A DNA stretch of 64,000 nt from Aquimarina sp040786285 (GTDB taxonomy: Bacteria; Bacteroidota; Bacteroidia; Flavobacteriales; Flavobacteriaceae). Positions 34,309 to 43,573 of the stretch are shown one piece after another. The position numbers were made by a program, and so were the translations under genes. The stretch's first letter is position 1, and every line of letters begins with the position of its first letter. Under the pieces are notes generated by a model that saw only the letters and a program-made list of their open reading frames with translations, did no database searches and was not told where the DNA came from. The stretch spans positions 434,001 to 498,000 of the forward strand of contig NZ_JBFMKQ010000002.1 in assembly GCF_040786285.1 (NCBI RefSeq), read 5' to 3'.

Positions 34309-34660
34309 TTGGATGTTTGTTTGATTGATAAAGGTTTGGTATCTAACGATACCTATGTAATTCAACACGGTGATTAAGCGTATATATAGTACTAGACGAC
34401 TATACTTGATATCTGTTACACTTTATGTAGATTTTAACAATGACTAGCTCTAAAAAAAACCGATGATAAGGATTTGTATTTGTAGTATTTTACATAGCTT
34501 CGCACGGCATAATAAATAGAGACTAGCAACGGTGGAGAGTTATGTTTTACTGAAAATATTAAAACAGCAACCAATGCGTAAGAAGTTGCACGTGAGCTGG
34601 TAAGATTTTGCACTACTGGGACGCATACATTAAATGTTAACTGAATTTAAACTAAATTTT
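34309..34660. other. intergenic region between TonB receptor and LRR lipoprotein genes
   Basis: 352 bases between divergent genes. A small hairpin (GGTATC-TAAC-GATACC, 34338-34353) lies in the leader of the TonB-receptor mRNA. The right part (about 34495-34630) has a base composition less AT-rich than the surrounding sequence and shows no ORF, clear promoter or RNA structure that I can name. Confidence 0.5.
34338..34353 (-). promoter_or_regulatory. 5'-leader hairpin of the TonB receptor gene
   Basis: A 6-bp stem GGTATC/GATACC with the 4-nt loop TAAC, 30 nt upstream of the start codon. Too small to call a riboswitch. Confidence 0.3.
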
Positions 34661-36166
34661 ATGAAAAAAATAGGGTATTTTATTTTAATAATCTTCTTCT
34701 CTTGTAGTAGTGATGATGGAAATAATATTAATTCTCTTATGTCAATTAATGTTTCTACAGAAGATTTTACGATATCCATAAACGAAAACCCATCAGAAAA
34801 TCAAGTTTTAGGTACTGTTAAGGGAGTTACGAATCAGGGTACAATAACTTTTTCAATAGTGTCACAAAGTCCGAATAATTCATTCTCTATTAATCAATCA
34901 ACTGGCGAGTTAACAGTTTTAAATACCGAGAATTATGATTTTGAAAACAATTCATCAATTATTGGAGAGGTAAAAGTAGCTAATGGGGAAATTTTTAAGA
35001 CTTCTACGATTACAATTAATTTAAATGATATTGATGAGACTGTTTTTGCAGGAGATATTATTCTTAGTTCTCAACAGGAGATTAACGATTTTGGAGCAAA
35101 ACAATATACTCAAGTTACAGGATTACTTAGAGTAGCCGATATCGAAGGAGGAGATATTGATTTAGATATTACTTCTTTGGCGCCTTTAGGAACAATTAAA
35201 ACTGTAGGCAGTTTAAGGGTAGCAGCTGGATTATTACAAGATTTATCGGGATTAGAAAATATAACTACGGTTACTAATGATTTAACCATAGTTTTCTGTG
35301 ATTTAATAACTGATCTTGATGAGTTATCTAATATTACTTCTGTTAACGGCGATCTAAGGATATTTGGAAATGATTCTTTAACTAATATGGATGGGCTATC
35401 TAATATTACATCGGTAGGTCAATGGTTAAGAATTAGCAATAATCCTTTAATTACGAGTATAAGTATATTCAATAACCTAACCACTGTAGGAAAAATGGAA
35501 ATTGAAAGTAATGATTCGCTTATAAATTTAGATGGACTTGAGAATATACAAACAGTAAACGGGGATTTAGAAATAATACAAAACATCTTAATTAAAGATC
35601 TAAATGCACTTAGTAATATTAGAGAAGTTAGTGGTGATTTAATAATAGAAAGGAATTTTTCACTTTTAAATCTTGATGGATTACGTAATATAACCTCGGT
35701 AGGTGAATATGTCGGTATAAGCTTAAATCCTTTAATTAAAAATCTAAATGGCTTAGGTAAATTAACTTCAATCGGGGGTTCTCTTATTATTTCTAATAAT
35801 AGCTCCCTTGAAAGTTTGGATGGTATTGCTCCAAATACTTCATTAGGGTTATCAATCGTTCCAGCTTTAAATGGAGATGTTGATATAAGCTGGAATGACT
35901 CGTTAATTAGTATTGACGCGTTAAGTAATATTATTTCTGAAGGTTCAATATCAATACATCAAAATGAATCCTTGATAAATGTCAATGGATTAAATAATAA
36001 AGCAACTTGTCATGATTTGAGTATAACTTATAATATAACATTAACAGATTTATGTGGAATATCAAATCTAGTACAGAACAACAATATAAAAGGGATGTAT
36101 AACGTAGAAGAAAATGCAAACAACCCTACACAGCAAGATATTATTGATGGGAATTGTCAGATTTAA
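34661..36166 (+). CDS. surface lipoprotein with cadherin-like and receptor L-domain repeats
   Basis: 501 residues from the ATG at 34661; the frame from 34634 adds residues before the signal peptide. Signal sequence and lipobox FFSC precede SSDDGN, an acidic tail like the lipoprotein surface-export signal known in Flavobacteriia. Residues about 25-125 are cadherin-like (ITFSIVSQSPNNSFSINQST; TGELTVLNTENYDFE). The rest is a row of ~24-residue leucine-rich units of the receptor L-domain kind (LSNITSVNGDLRIFGNDSL; LENIQTVNGDLEI). It likely binds something outside the cell; no enzyme motif. Single gene beside a TonB receptor. Confidence 0.85.
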   Translation: MKKIGYFILIIFFSCSSDDGNNINSLMSINVSTEDFTISINENPSENQVLGTVKGVTNQGTITFSIVSQSPNNSFSINQSTGELTVLNTENYDFENNSSIIGEVKVANGEIFKTSTITINLNDIDETVFAGDIILSSQQEINDFGAKQYTQVTGLLRVADIEGGDIDLDITSLAPLGTIKTVGSLRVAAGLLQDLSGLENITTVTNDLTIVFCDLITDLDELSNITSVNGDLRIFGNDSLTNMDGLSNITSVGQWLRISNNPLITSISIFNNLTTVGKMEIESNDSLINLDGLENIQTVNGDLEIIQNILIKDLNALSNIREVSGDLIIERNFSLLNLDGLRNITSVGEYVGISLNPLIKNLNGLGKLTSIGGSLIISNNSSLESLDGIAPNTSLGLSIVPALNGDVDISWNDSLISIDALSNIISEGSISIHQNESLINVNGLNNKATCHDLSITYNITLTDLCGISNLVQNNNIKGMYNVEENANNPTQQDIIDGNCQI

Positions 36167-36565
36167 TAAAATATCCAATAGCATGGATTTGTAGTATGCT
36201 GATACGGTTTTGTGCGACATGTTAGTGATTAGTAGAGTATGTCTCGATCATGAAATAGAACAATAACAAATAAAATAATTGCATATCAAGCTAAATACAA
36301 AAACCGCCCCTATTTTTAGGGGCGGTTTTCTATAATAACCAAATAGTAACACTAACCATCAACTATGAATAAAATTTGATTATTATTAAGTAACTAACTA
36401 ACTAAATTTATGAAAAATCATATCTTTTATAAGTAAGACGCTGTGCTTTGATTTGTGTTACACACATGCTTTGTTTTTAACATTTCTGCTTGCTTTTTTA
36501 ACGTTTTAACCGTTACTTGAAGGTCTGGAAAGATATAATTTACTACTACATTTAATTCATGATCT
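36167..36565. other. intergenic region
   Basis: About 400 bases between two plus-strand genes. It holds the terminator at 36300-36329. The part after it, AT-rich with several partial repeats of aactaacta, shows no ORF, exact promoter match or RNA gene that I recognise. Confidence 0.6.
36300..36334 (+). terminator. terminator after the LRR lipoprotein gene
   Basis: AAAACCGCCCCTA (36300-36312), loop TTTT, TAGGGGCGGTTTT (36317-36329). It is 134 nt beyond the stop codon, GC-rich and strong. Confidence 0.9.
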
Positions 36566-36928
36566 ATGAATAGAAAAACACTTGTGCTAGGTGCATCATT
36601 AAGAGTCGATAGATATTCTAACTATGTTATCAATAAATTAGTAGATAATAATCACGAAGTACATGCAATAGGTTTAAGATCAGGAGAAGTATCTGGTGTA
36701 GAAATTCAAACAGATCCTAAAGGAATAGAAGATATCGATACGGTAACATTATACCTAAATCCGCTTCGACAACAACCATACTATGATTACCTCGTAGATC
36801 TTGCTCCCAAAAGAGTGATTTTTAATCCCGGAACCGAAAACCCAGAGTTATATCAAATACTTAGAGCTAAAGATATCGAGGTTGAGGTAGCCTGTACTCT
36901 TGTTTTACTTTCTACGAATCAATATTAA
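36566..36928 (+). CDS. CoA-binding protein (YccU-like)
   Basis: A 120-residue Rossmann-type CoA-binding domain protein, cytosolic. The dinucleotide-binding start is TLVLGASLRVDRYSNYVINK and the later conserved segments are VHAIGLRSGEV, VTLYLNPLRQQPYYDYLVDL and RVIFNPGTENPELYQIL. This resembles CoA-binding family 2 (YccU). No second domain. Its 3' end overlaps the 3' end of the symporter gene by 24 nt, tail to tail. Confidence 0.9.
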   Translation: MNRKTLVLGASLRVDRYSNYVINKLVDNNHEVHAIGLRSGEVSGVEIQTDPKGIEDIDTVTLYLNPLRQQPYYDYLVDLAPKRVIFNPGTENPELYQILRAKDIEVEVACTLVLLSTNQY

Positions 36929-38344
36929 CCCTAAAAAGGTTAATAAACCGTTTAAAATTAGAATAAAGAAGCCAAACTCAAAACCAAACCAGGTTGCACT
37001 ATTATCACTTATAATATAAGACAGGATCGGTGATAATATAGCTATAATCGGGACTAGTTTATCTCTAACATTTAGTTTTGTAAACAATCCAAAAGCATAT
37101 AAACCTAATAATGGTCCATAGGTGTACCCCGCAAACACGAATAATTTGGCAATTACACTTTCATCTTTGATGATATATTTAAAAGCAATAATTACTAGCA
37201 CCAGAATAAAAGAAAATAGAATATGAATCTTTTTTCGAGTTTTTACCTGATCCGAAGGACTATATTTTTTTTCTATATCCAGAATATCAATACTAAAAGA
37301 GGTTGTTAAAGAGGTTAAAGCACTATCGGCACTACTATAGGCAGCGGCAATTAAACCCAGAACAAAGAAAATAGCAATGCCAAAACCTAATCCACTTTGT
37401 GTCGCAATCACCGGAAATAATTGATCTTTATGTGCATCGATACCATTTTGAGCGGCATATTGGGTGAGCAATAACCCTAATCCTAAAAAGATGAAGTTTA
37501 CAATAGTTAACACAATAGTAAACCAGAACATGTTTTTCTGTGCATCTTTCAAACTCTTACAAGTAAGGTTTTTTTGCATCATATCCTGATCTAACCCAGT
37601 CATCACGATAGCAATAAATGCCCCAGAAAAAAATTGTTTCCAAAAGTAATTGGCACTTTTAAAATCATCAAAGAAGAACATTTTAGAGAGGTCGCTATCT
37701 AGCACATAACCCAATAGGTTTGATCCTTGGATTCCCAAATCATCGGATACATAATAAATTGCCACGCCAACGGCAATGAGCATAAATAAAGTCTGTAATG
37801 TATCTGTCCAAACAATAGTCTTAATCCCTGATTTAAATGTATATAACCAAATCAACAAAATGGTAATGATTACTGTTACCCAAAAGGGAACCCCTAAAGC
37901 ATCAAAAAGTATAGCTTGCAAAACATTGGCTACCAAAAACAACCTGAAACTAGCACCTACAACTCTTGATAATAAAAAAAAGGAGGCCCCGGTTTTGTAT
38001 GAATAATTTCCAAAACGTTCATCTAAATAGGTATATATCGAGGTAAGATTTAGTTTATAATACAGTGGAAGCAATACCGTACCTATAATGGCATACCCTA
38101 GAATATACCCTAATACTACCTGCATATAGCTAAATTGAGAAGCCTCTACCCAACCTGGGACTGAGATAAAAGTAACACCGCTAAGCGAAGCACCTATCAT
38201 CCCAAAGGCTACAACATACCAAGGCGATTGTCTATTGGCTTTAAAAAAAGCCTCGTTATCGGCATTTTTTCCGGTGAAATATGATATAAGGATTAGAACT
38301 CCAAAATAAGCTGCAATTAAAAGCAGAATGTGTGTGGGTTGCAT
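36905..38344 (-). CDS. sodium:solute symporter family protein
   Basis: A 479-residue symporter of the SSS family with about 13 membrane spans. Conserved parts include FFKANRQSPWYVVAFGMIGA, SLSGVTFISVPGWVEASQFS, the SSS motif in GLIAAAYSSADSALTSLTTS and WTDTLQTLFMLIAVGVAIYY. It would carry a small organic solute with sodium; the substrate is not predicted. The gene has a 169-nt gap upstream that holds a long hairpin, and its 3' end overlaps the CoA-binding gene. Confidence 0.93.
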   Translation of the reverse strand: MQPTHILLLIAAYFGVLILISYFTGKNADNEAFFKANRQSPWYVVAFGMIGASLSGVTFISVPGWVEASQFSYMQVVLGYILGYAIIGTVLLPLYYKLNLTSIYTYLDERFGNYSYKTGASFFLLSRVVGASFRLFLVANVLQAILFDALGVPFWVTVIITILLIWLYTFKSGIKTIVWTDTLQTLFMLIAVGVAIYYVSDDLGIQGSNLLGYVLDSDLSKMFFFDDFKSANYFWKQFFSGAFIAIVMTGLDQDMMQKNLTCKSLKDAQKNMFWFTIVLTIVNFIFLGLGLLLTQYAAQNGIDAHKDQLFPVIATQSGLGFGIAIFFVLGLIAAAYSSADSALTSLTTSFSIDILDIEKKYSPSDQVKTRKKIHILFSFILVLVIIAFKYIIKDESVIAKLFVFAGYTYGPLLGLYAFGLFTKLNVRDKLVPIIAILSPILSYIISDNSATWFGFEFGFFILILNGLLTFLGLILIRRK

Positions 38345-38402
38345 AAATTTTGGTTAAAATGAAGCACCAAAATACAAATTAACTACAAACTTTAAACTAT
38401 TT

Positions 38403-38495
38403 AATTTGAGTTGGTCATAAGAAAATTTACGTCAGTCAGAGTGGTTTTCGATAGAAAACTGTATCGAAGACAAGTAAATTTTCTTACCTCAAATT
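38403..38495. repeat. long nested inverted repeat (hairpin element)
   Basis: AATTTGAG (38403-38410) with CTCAAATT (38488-38495), AAGAAAATTTAC (38419-38430) with GTAAATTTTCTT (38474-38485), and inside TTCGATA (38447-38453) with TATCGAA (38462-38468). About 27 paired bases in a 93-nt structure. It lies between the methyltransferase-like gene and the symporter gene. It has the size and form of a REP/MITE-like dispersed element or a folded leader. Confidence 0.7.
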
Positions 38496-38513
38496 CACGT
38501 TAGTTAATACCCG

Positions 38514-39089
38514 TTACAATCGAATGGTAAAATGTTCTTTAACTTGTTCTTTTCTGATAAAAACAAAACCTAAACTAAAGGTGTCAATGGTTACAGTGAT
38601 TTTTGGATGAACTTTTATTTCATCCCATATCATTGTATTGATTTCGGATTTATGCATAGAATCTGTAATGATAACACTATTATTATGTGCTATTGATGAT
38701 AATGTCTCAACCTTAAGGTAATGTATAAGGGTATTTATATTTATAAAAATTAAGTCATAGTGTCCTTTAAACTGAATTGATTCATGGACCTCAATAGTAT
38801 TATTTAGGGATAGAATTTCAGAAAGAGGCCCAGAATTTTTGGATAGAATTAATGCTTTTTTGGCTTCAAAGTAGGCTGGAATGCGATTTAGCAGTTTGGC
38901 AGTTTCTATACTAAAACGTTTTTTGTCAACTTGTTGTTTCGATAAAGATGAAATTGCAGGATAAGAAGCCCTTTCTTCTTTGTTATAAAAACATTTTGTA
39001 ACCAAATCATAAACGAAAGGAGAGTGCACCCCATGTTGATTGGTAGATTTTAGTAGGAATTTTAAGTATGACTTAAATTCGAAAATCAT
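38514..39089 (-). CDS. shortened methyltransferase-like protein
   Basis: A 191-residue protein whose start (YLKFLLKSTNQHGVHSPFVY then DLVTKCFYNKEE) is that of a Bacteroidota class I SAM-methyltransferase-like family, which in my recollection runs to about 235-240 residues with a GxGxG SAM loop. Here that loop is not seen; the middle is short (SGPLSEILSLNNTIEVHESI, then HYDLIFININTLIHYL). The end FSLGFVFIRKEQVKEHFTIR is again typical. It may have lost SAM binding. It overlaps the stop of the ABC-F gene by 4 nt (ATGA), so it is co-expressed with it. Confidence 0.75.
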   Translation of the reverse strand: MIFEFKSYLKFLLKSTNQHGVHSPFVYDLVTKCFYNKEERASYPAISSLSKQQVDKKRFSIETAKLLNRIPAYFEAKKALILSKNSGPLSEILSLNNTIEVHESIQFKGHYDLIFININTLIHYLKVETLSSIAHNNSVIITDSMHKSEINTMIWDEIKVHPKITVTIDTFSLGFVFIRKEQVKEHFTIRL

Positions 39090-40954
39090 TCTTCCATTTT
39101 TTCAGAAAGTTCAAGCCAACGCATCTCACTTTCTTCAATCTGATCAATGATTTTCTGAAGCTTTTGAGATTCTTCATTAATCTTATCTCCTTCTAGGTCA
39201 CCATCAACAAAAAGAGTTTCAATTTCTTTTTTCTGAAGCTCTAACTTCTTGAGATCGCGTTCAATTCTACTAAATTCTTTTTGCTCATTATAGGATAATC
39301 CAGCTTTGTTATCTTTTTTCCAGGTCTTTTTAACCTTTGGTTCTTCGTTTTCTGATTTAGATGGCGCAGGGTCACTACTGTTTTCATAGATGCGATAGTC
39401 TGAGTAGTTACCAGGAAAATCCTGTATAACCCCATTGCCTCTAAAGACGAACAAGTGATCTACTATTTTGTCCATAAAATAACGGTCGTGTGATACCACC
39501 ATTAAACAACCAGGAAAATCTAATAAAAAGTTCTCTAGCACATTTAGAGTAACAATATCAAGGTCGTTTGTAGGCTCATCTAAAATCAAGAAGTTAGGGT
39601 TTTGTATCAAAACAGTACACAGGTATAATCTTTTTCGTTCTCCACCGCTTAATTTTTCTACAAAGTCATATTGTTTTTTACGATCAAATAAAAAGCGCTC
39701 TAATAATTGCTGTGCAGAGATTTGTCTTCCTTTTTTTAATGGAATAAAATCACCAAACTCTCTAATCACTTCTATCACTTTCTGACCCTCTTTTATGGTG
39801 ATTCCTCGTTGGGTATAATACCCAAATTTTACGGTGTCACCAATAACAATCTTTCCATTATCTGGGGTAATCCCACCGGTAATCATATTTAGAAAAGTAG
39901 ATTTTCCGGTTCCGTTTTTACCGATAATACCAATGCGTTCTCCTTTTTTGAACACATATTCGAATTTATCTAGCAACACAAGATCTTCAAAACTCTTAGA
40001 AATTTTATGGAGCTCAAGGATTTTACTTCCCAGGCGTTCCATATTGATTTCTAATTGAATTTCGTGATCATTTCTACGTTTATGAGCACGTTCTTTGATT
40101 TCGAAGAAATCATCTATTCGGGATTTAGATTTGGTGGTACGCGCTTTAGGTTGACGGCGCATCCAATCCAATTCTTTTTTATAGAGTTGTTTTGCTTTGT
40201 CGGTTGCAATTTGTTCGTTGGTAATTCTGGCTTCTTTATTGCCTAGATAATAGGCATAATTGCCTTTGTAACTGTATAGTTGTCCATTTTCTAGTTCTAC
40301 AATCTCATTGCAAACGTTTTCAAGAAAATAACGATCGTGAGTTACCATAAAAAGAGTAAAGTTCTCTTTTGCAAAATACTCCTCTAACCATTCTATCATT
40401 TCGAGATCTAAATGGTTAGTAGGTTCATCGAGATACAATAAATCAGGTTTACTAAGTAGGATATTAGCTAAAGCTAATCTCTTTTTTTGTCCACCCGAGA
40501 GTTCACTCACTTTTTTATCAAGATGTTCTAGTTTGAGTTTAAAAAGTATTTGTTTGTATTGTGTTTCAAAATCCCAGGCACTAATGGCATCCATTTGCTC
40601 AAAGGCTTTTTGGTATGCCTCAGCATCGTTAGGGTTTTGTAATGCTTTTTCGTAATTATTGATTACCTGTAGAGTAGGGTTGTCTGAAGCAAAAATGGTT
40701 TGTTCAATAGTTAAACCAGGATCTAGATCGGGTTCTTGCGGTAGAAAAGCAACCTTCAGGTTTTTTCTATACACCACCTGGCCTTGATCTGGCTCCTCAT
40801 CTCCGGCAATGATGTTAAGTAAAGAAGTTTTTCCGGTTCCGTTTTTGGCTACAAATCCAATTTTTTGCCCCTCATTGATTCCAAATGAAATGTCTTTAAA
40901 GAGAATTCGTTCTCCAAAGGATTTAGCAACATTTTCTACTGATACGTAATTCAC
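39086..40954 (-). CDS. ABC-F family ATPase (Uup-like)
   Basis: A 622-residue ABC-F protein with two ATP-binding domains and no membrane span, acting on the ribosome or on DNA-linked processes. Domain 1 has GKTSLLNIIAGDEEPDQGQV, signature LSGGQKKRLALA and DEPTNHLD; domain 2 has GKNGTGKSTFLNMITGG, LSGGERKRLYLC and DEPTNDLD. A basic linker (WMRRQPKARTTKSKSR) joins them. The last ~80 residues are a coiled coil (SRIERDLKKLELQKKEIETL; QKIIDQIEESEMRWLELSEK), as in Uup. EttA lacks this tail. A -7 box lies at 40975. Confidence 0.94.
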   Translation of the reverse strand: MNYVSVENVAKSFGERILFKDISFGINEGQKIGFVAKNGTGKTSLLNIIAGDEEPDQGQVVYRKNLKVAFLPQEPDLDPGLTIEQTIFASDNPTLQVINNYEKALQNPNDAEAYQKAFEQMDAISAWDFETQYKQILFKLKLEHLDKKVSELSGGQKKRLALANILLSKPDLLYLDEPTNHLDLEMIEWLEEYFAKENFTLFMVTHDRYFLENVCNEIVELENGQLYSYKGNYAYYLGNKEARITNEQIATDKAKQLYKKELDWMRRQPKARTTKSKSRIDDFFEIKERAHKRRNDHEIQLEINMERLGSKILELHKISKSFEDLVLLDKFEYVFKKGERIGIIGKNGTGKSTFLNMITGGITPDNGKIVIGDTVKFGYYTQRGITIKEGQKVIEVIREFGDFIPLKKGRQISAQQLLERFLFDRKKQYDFVEKLSGGERKRLYLCTVLIQNPNFLILDEPTNDLDIVTLNVLENFLLDFPGCLMVVSHDRYFMDKIVDHLFVFRGNGVIQDFPGNYSDYRIYENSSDPAPSKSENEEPKVKKTWKKDNKAGLSYNEQKEFSRIERDLKKLELQKKEIETLFVDGDLEGDKINEESQKLQKIIDQIEESEMRWLELSEKMEE

Positions 40955-40974
40955 AATTGTTTTTTATAAGGCTT

Positions 40975-40982
40975 CAAAGGTA
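40975..40982 (-). promoter_or_regulatory. -7 box for the ABC-F gene
   Basis: TACCTTTG on the minus strand, an exact TAnnTTTG match, 20 nt before the start codon. Confidence 0.5.
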
Positions 40983-41078
40983 CAAAGTTGTAAAGAAAGA
41001 AAGGTATAAAGTTTCAGAGTATCAAAGCTAGAAAATCAAATAGATTATTTCTGAAGTATGAAGACTTCATAATACACA

Positions 41079-42665
41079 TTAATTTTGCATTTTCCTTTTC
41101 CGTCGGGTTACCGAAAACAAGAATATAAAAATAGACAAGAAAATAGATACTCTTGCCAGGTAGTTTCCGGCCTTTACATAAAAAGTAATGTCATCATTAG
41201 TTTTTAAAGTTCCTTTTAATGCACCCTGTTTTTCATATCCTAGTTGGGTAATAATATCACCTTTTTGATTTATGATTGCAGAAATCCCGGTATTGGCACT
41301 TCTGGCAATACTTCTTCGGGTTTCTATAGCACGTAATTTGGCATAGGATAGATGTTGTTTGTGTCCTTGTGTATTACCCCACCAGGCATCATTGGTAATC
41401 ACGGCCAGGAAATCGGCCTTGTTTCTAACATATCCCGCTGTAAATTCACCATATATGCTTTCATAACAAATCATAGTTCCTACACCGATACTATCTTTAG
41501 TAAAAAACACCTCACGATCTTCTTGTGTGGTTTTTTTAGCTACTGTACCTCCCAGATCAATCATGGCATCTCCCAAAATAGGTTTTAGAACGCTTTGATA
41601 TGGGAAATTTTCGACACCTACAACCAGTTTGCTTTTATGATACAATTCATCGGTCCCATCTGGGCGAACAAAGAATGCAGAATTATAATCATCATAAAAA
41701 ATATTCTCTTTATACACATTGGTTTGAGCATGAACTCTTGAGGGGTCGTTAAAAACATCAATAAGAGAAATGCCCGAAAGAAAATGTGCATTTGGGGACA
41801 TATTTATAATATCTTGAGCTGTTTTTTTCGCTGTGGAATACGGAAAATTATGTAACCTGTTGCTATCGGCAAAAACAGTTTCGGGGGCTATAATAAAATC
41901 TGTTTCCTGTGTGATGGCAGTTTTTGTAAGAGAATCTAATAATATACTTATGCGTTTATCTGTAGTGTTATATTTTTCGGTATACGGGTTGATATTGGGT
42001 TGAAGAATAACAACCTCTACATCCTGACCTTTTTCGGTATAGGTTTTTAGAATAATAAAAGAAATAAGGATCGGAACTATTACAATTAAACCATGCCGAA
42101 TGGCAGATCGGTATAAAATAGTTTTCTCTTTATGTTCTTGAAACAATATGATACTTTTAAAAACCCCGATATTGACTATCCATATCCATAAAGTTCCTCC
42201 AAAGGTTCCTGTGTATTCATACCATTGTACCCAAGAGGTAAAGTTGGCAAAACCATTTCCTAGATTTAACCAAGGCCACGAAAATTGCCATTGTAGATGA
42301 AAATATTCAAAACTCATCCAAAAACAAACCAAAAATAGGCTTCCTATGGTAAATGTTGTTCTTTTTGCAACAATATGATACATCAAAAAAACAAGTGCCA
42401 TAAGCATTGTGTTTACAATTTCAGCAAACCACATTCCGAAGGCCGAAGAATTGTATATCCACCAAGTAGTGATCATATTCCAGATAAAAAAAGTAAGATA
42501 TGCAAGTCCAAAAACCTGACTTTTACTGTATTTGTTTTTACGAATAGTGTACTCGGCAATTAATAGAGGAACGAATCCAAAGAATAGAAATAAAGGAAAA
42601 CCATATGTTGGCCAACTAACTGCGAGTAAGAGTCCAGAAATTACGGACAGTACAATGTTTCTCAT
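41079..42665 (-). CDS. lnt: apolipoprotein N-acyltransferase
   Basis: Lnt, 528 residues, adds the third fatty acid to the N-terminal cysteine of lipoproteins at the inner membrane. Membrane spans fill the first 200 residues and one lies at the end; between them the nitrilase-fold domain has the catalytic glutamate in IIAPETVFADS, the lysine in YHKSKLVVGVENFP and the cysteine in MICYESIYGE. The following NDAWWGNTQG is also typical. Given the many lipoproteins in this window, it is an expected housekeeping gene. Divergent from pssA. Confidence 0.95.
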   Translation of the reverse strand: MRNIVLSVISGLLLAVSWPTYGFPLFLFFGFVPLLIAEYTIRKNKYSKSQVFGLAYLTFFIWNMITTWWIYNSSAFGMWFAEIVNTMLMALVFLMYHIVAKRTTFTIGSLFLVCFWMSFEYFHLQWQFSWPWLNLGNGFANFTSWVQWYEYTGTFGGTLWIWIVNIGVFKSIILFQEHKEKTILYRSAIRHGLIVIVPILISFIILKTYTEKGQDVEVVILQPNINPYTEKYNTTDKRISILLDSLTKTAITQETDFIIAPETVFADSNRLHNFPYSTAKKTAQDIINMSPNAHFLSGISLIDVFNDPSRVHAQTNVYKENIFYDDYNSAFFVRPDGTDELYHKSKLVVGVENFPYQSVLKPILGDAMIDLGGTVAKKTTQEDREVFFTKDSIGVGTMICYESIYGEFTAGYVRNKADFLAVITNDAWWGNTQGHKQHLSYAKLRAIETRRSIARSANTGISAIINQKGDIITQLGYEKQGALKGTLKTNDDITFYVKAGNYLARVSIFLSIFIFLFSVTRRKRKMQN

Positions 42666-42817
42666 ATAAAAAGACTTCCTTATAAGAACGAAAATAAACT
42701 TATTTAGTTACAATTAATAAAATTGAATGCTTCTTTTTTATGAAGTATATGCCTTCATATTTTAAATCTATATTAACAGACCGAAATAGTTTGTTATTTT
42801 TACACAAAATCAAATGT

Positions 42818-43570
42818 ATGTGGATCAAAAAACAAATTCCAAATATTATAACGCTTCTCAATCTTTTTTGCGGGTGCATTGCAGCGATTTTTGCGGTACA
42901 AGGTAATTTAGAATTAGCCGCTCTTTTCGTAATGTTAGGAATAGGATTTGATTTTTTTGATGGTTTCGCAGCGCGAATATTAAACGCTCAAAGCGAGTTA
43001 GGGCTGCAATTAGACTCTCTGGCAGATATGGTAACAAGTGGTCTTGTTCCTGGGGTAATTATGTATCAGTTGTTATCGCAAGTTTTTGGAAAACCTTTCG
43101 GTACTTCTCCAAACTCTTGGGGTTCTGATCATATCTTATCAAGTATAGATATGTCGTATGTATCCTTATTAGGTTTATTAGTTACACTAGCATCTGCATA
43201 TCGGTTGGCAAAGTTTAATATCGATACTCGCCAGACGACTTCATTTATTGGGTTACCTACTCCGGCAAATACACTTTTGATCATTAGTCTTCCGCTTATT
43301 CTTAAATTTCAACAGGAAACTTGGGTTGTAGAAATTATACTAAACAAATGGTTCTTGATTGGCTTAACACTATTGAGTTGTTATTTATTGAATGCTGAAA
43401 TCCCATTATTTTCTTTGAAATTTAAAACCTGGGGTTTTAACGAAAATAAAGTACGTTATATCTTCTTACTTCTTACTATTGCATTGATCGTTTTACTGAA
43501 GTTTATAGCAATTCCTGTGGTTATATTGTTGTATATATTGATGTCTTTGTTTTTGACAAGGAAAGATTAA
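42818..43570 (+). CDS. pssA: CDP-diacylglycerol--serine O-phosphatidyltransferase
   Basis: 250 residues from the ATG at 42818 (MWIKKQIPNIITLLNLFCG); a frame from 42740 exists but adds no conserved part. It makes phosphatidylserine, the precursor of phosphatidylethanolamine. The CDP-alcohol phosphatidyltransferase signature is complete: DFFDGFAARILNAQSELGLQ followed by LDSLAD, i.e. D-x2-D-G-x2-A-R-x8-G-x3-D-x3-D. Several membrane spans follow. The next gene begins 3 nt after its stop, so pssA probably leads a four-gene unit with three lipoproteins. Confidence 0.94.
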   Translation: MWIKKQIPNIITLLNLFCGCIAAIFAVQGNLELAALFVMLGIGFDFFDGFAARILNAQSELGLQLDSLADMVTSGLVPGVIMYQLLSQVFGKPFGTSPNSWGSDHILSSIDMSYVSLLGLLVTLASAYRLAKFNIDTRQTTSFIGLPTPANTLLIISLPLILKFQQETWVVEIILNKWFLIGLTLLSCYLLNAEIPLFSLKFKTWGFNENKVRYIFLLLTIALIVLLKFIAIPVVILLYILMSLFLTRKD

Positions 43571-43573
43571 TGC

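Noticed and set aside
34309..34660. A riboswitch or TPP/cobalamin-type leader before the TonB receptor
   Set aside because: Only one 6-bp hairpin is found; no conserved core such as a B12 box was recognised.
41055..41072. Terminator or attenuator at the TATGAAG/CTTCATA pair between lnt and the ABC-F gene
   Set aside because: The loop would be one base and there is no T-run in either direction.
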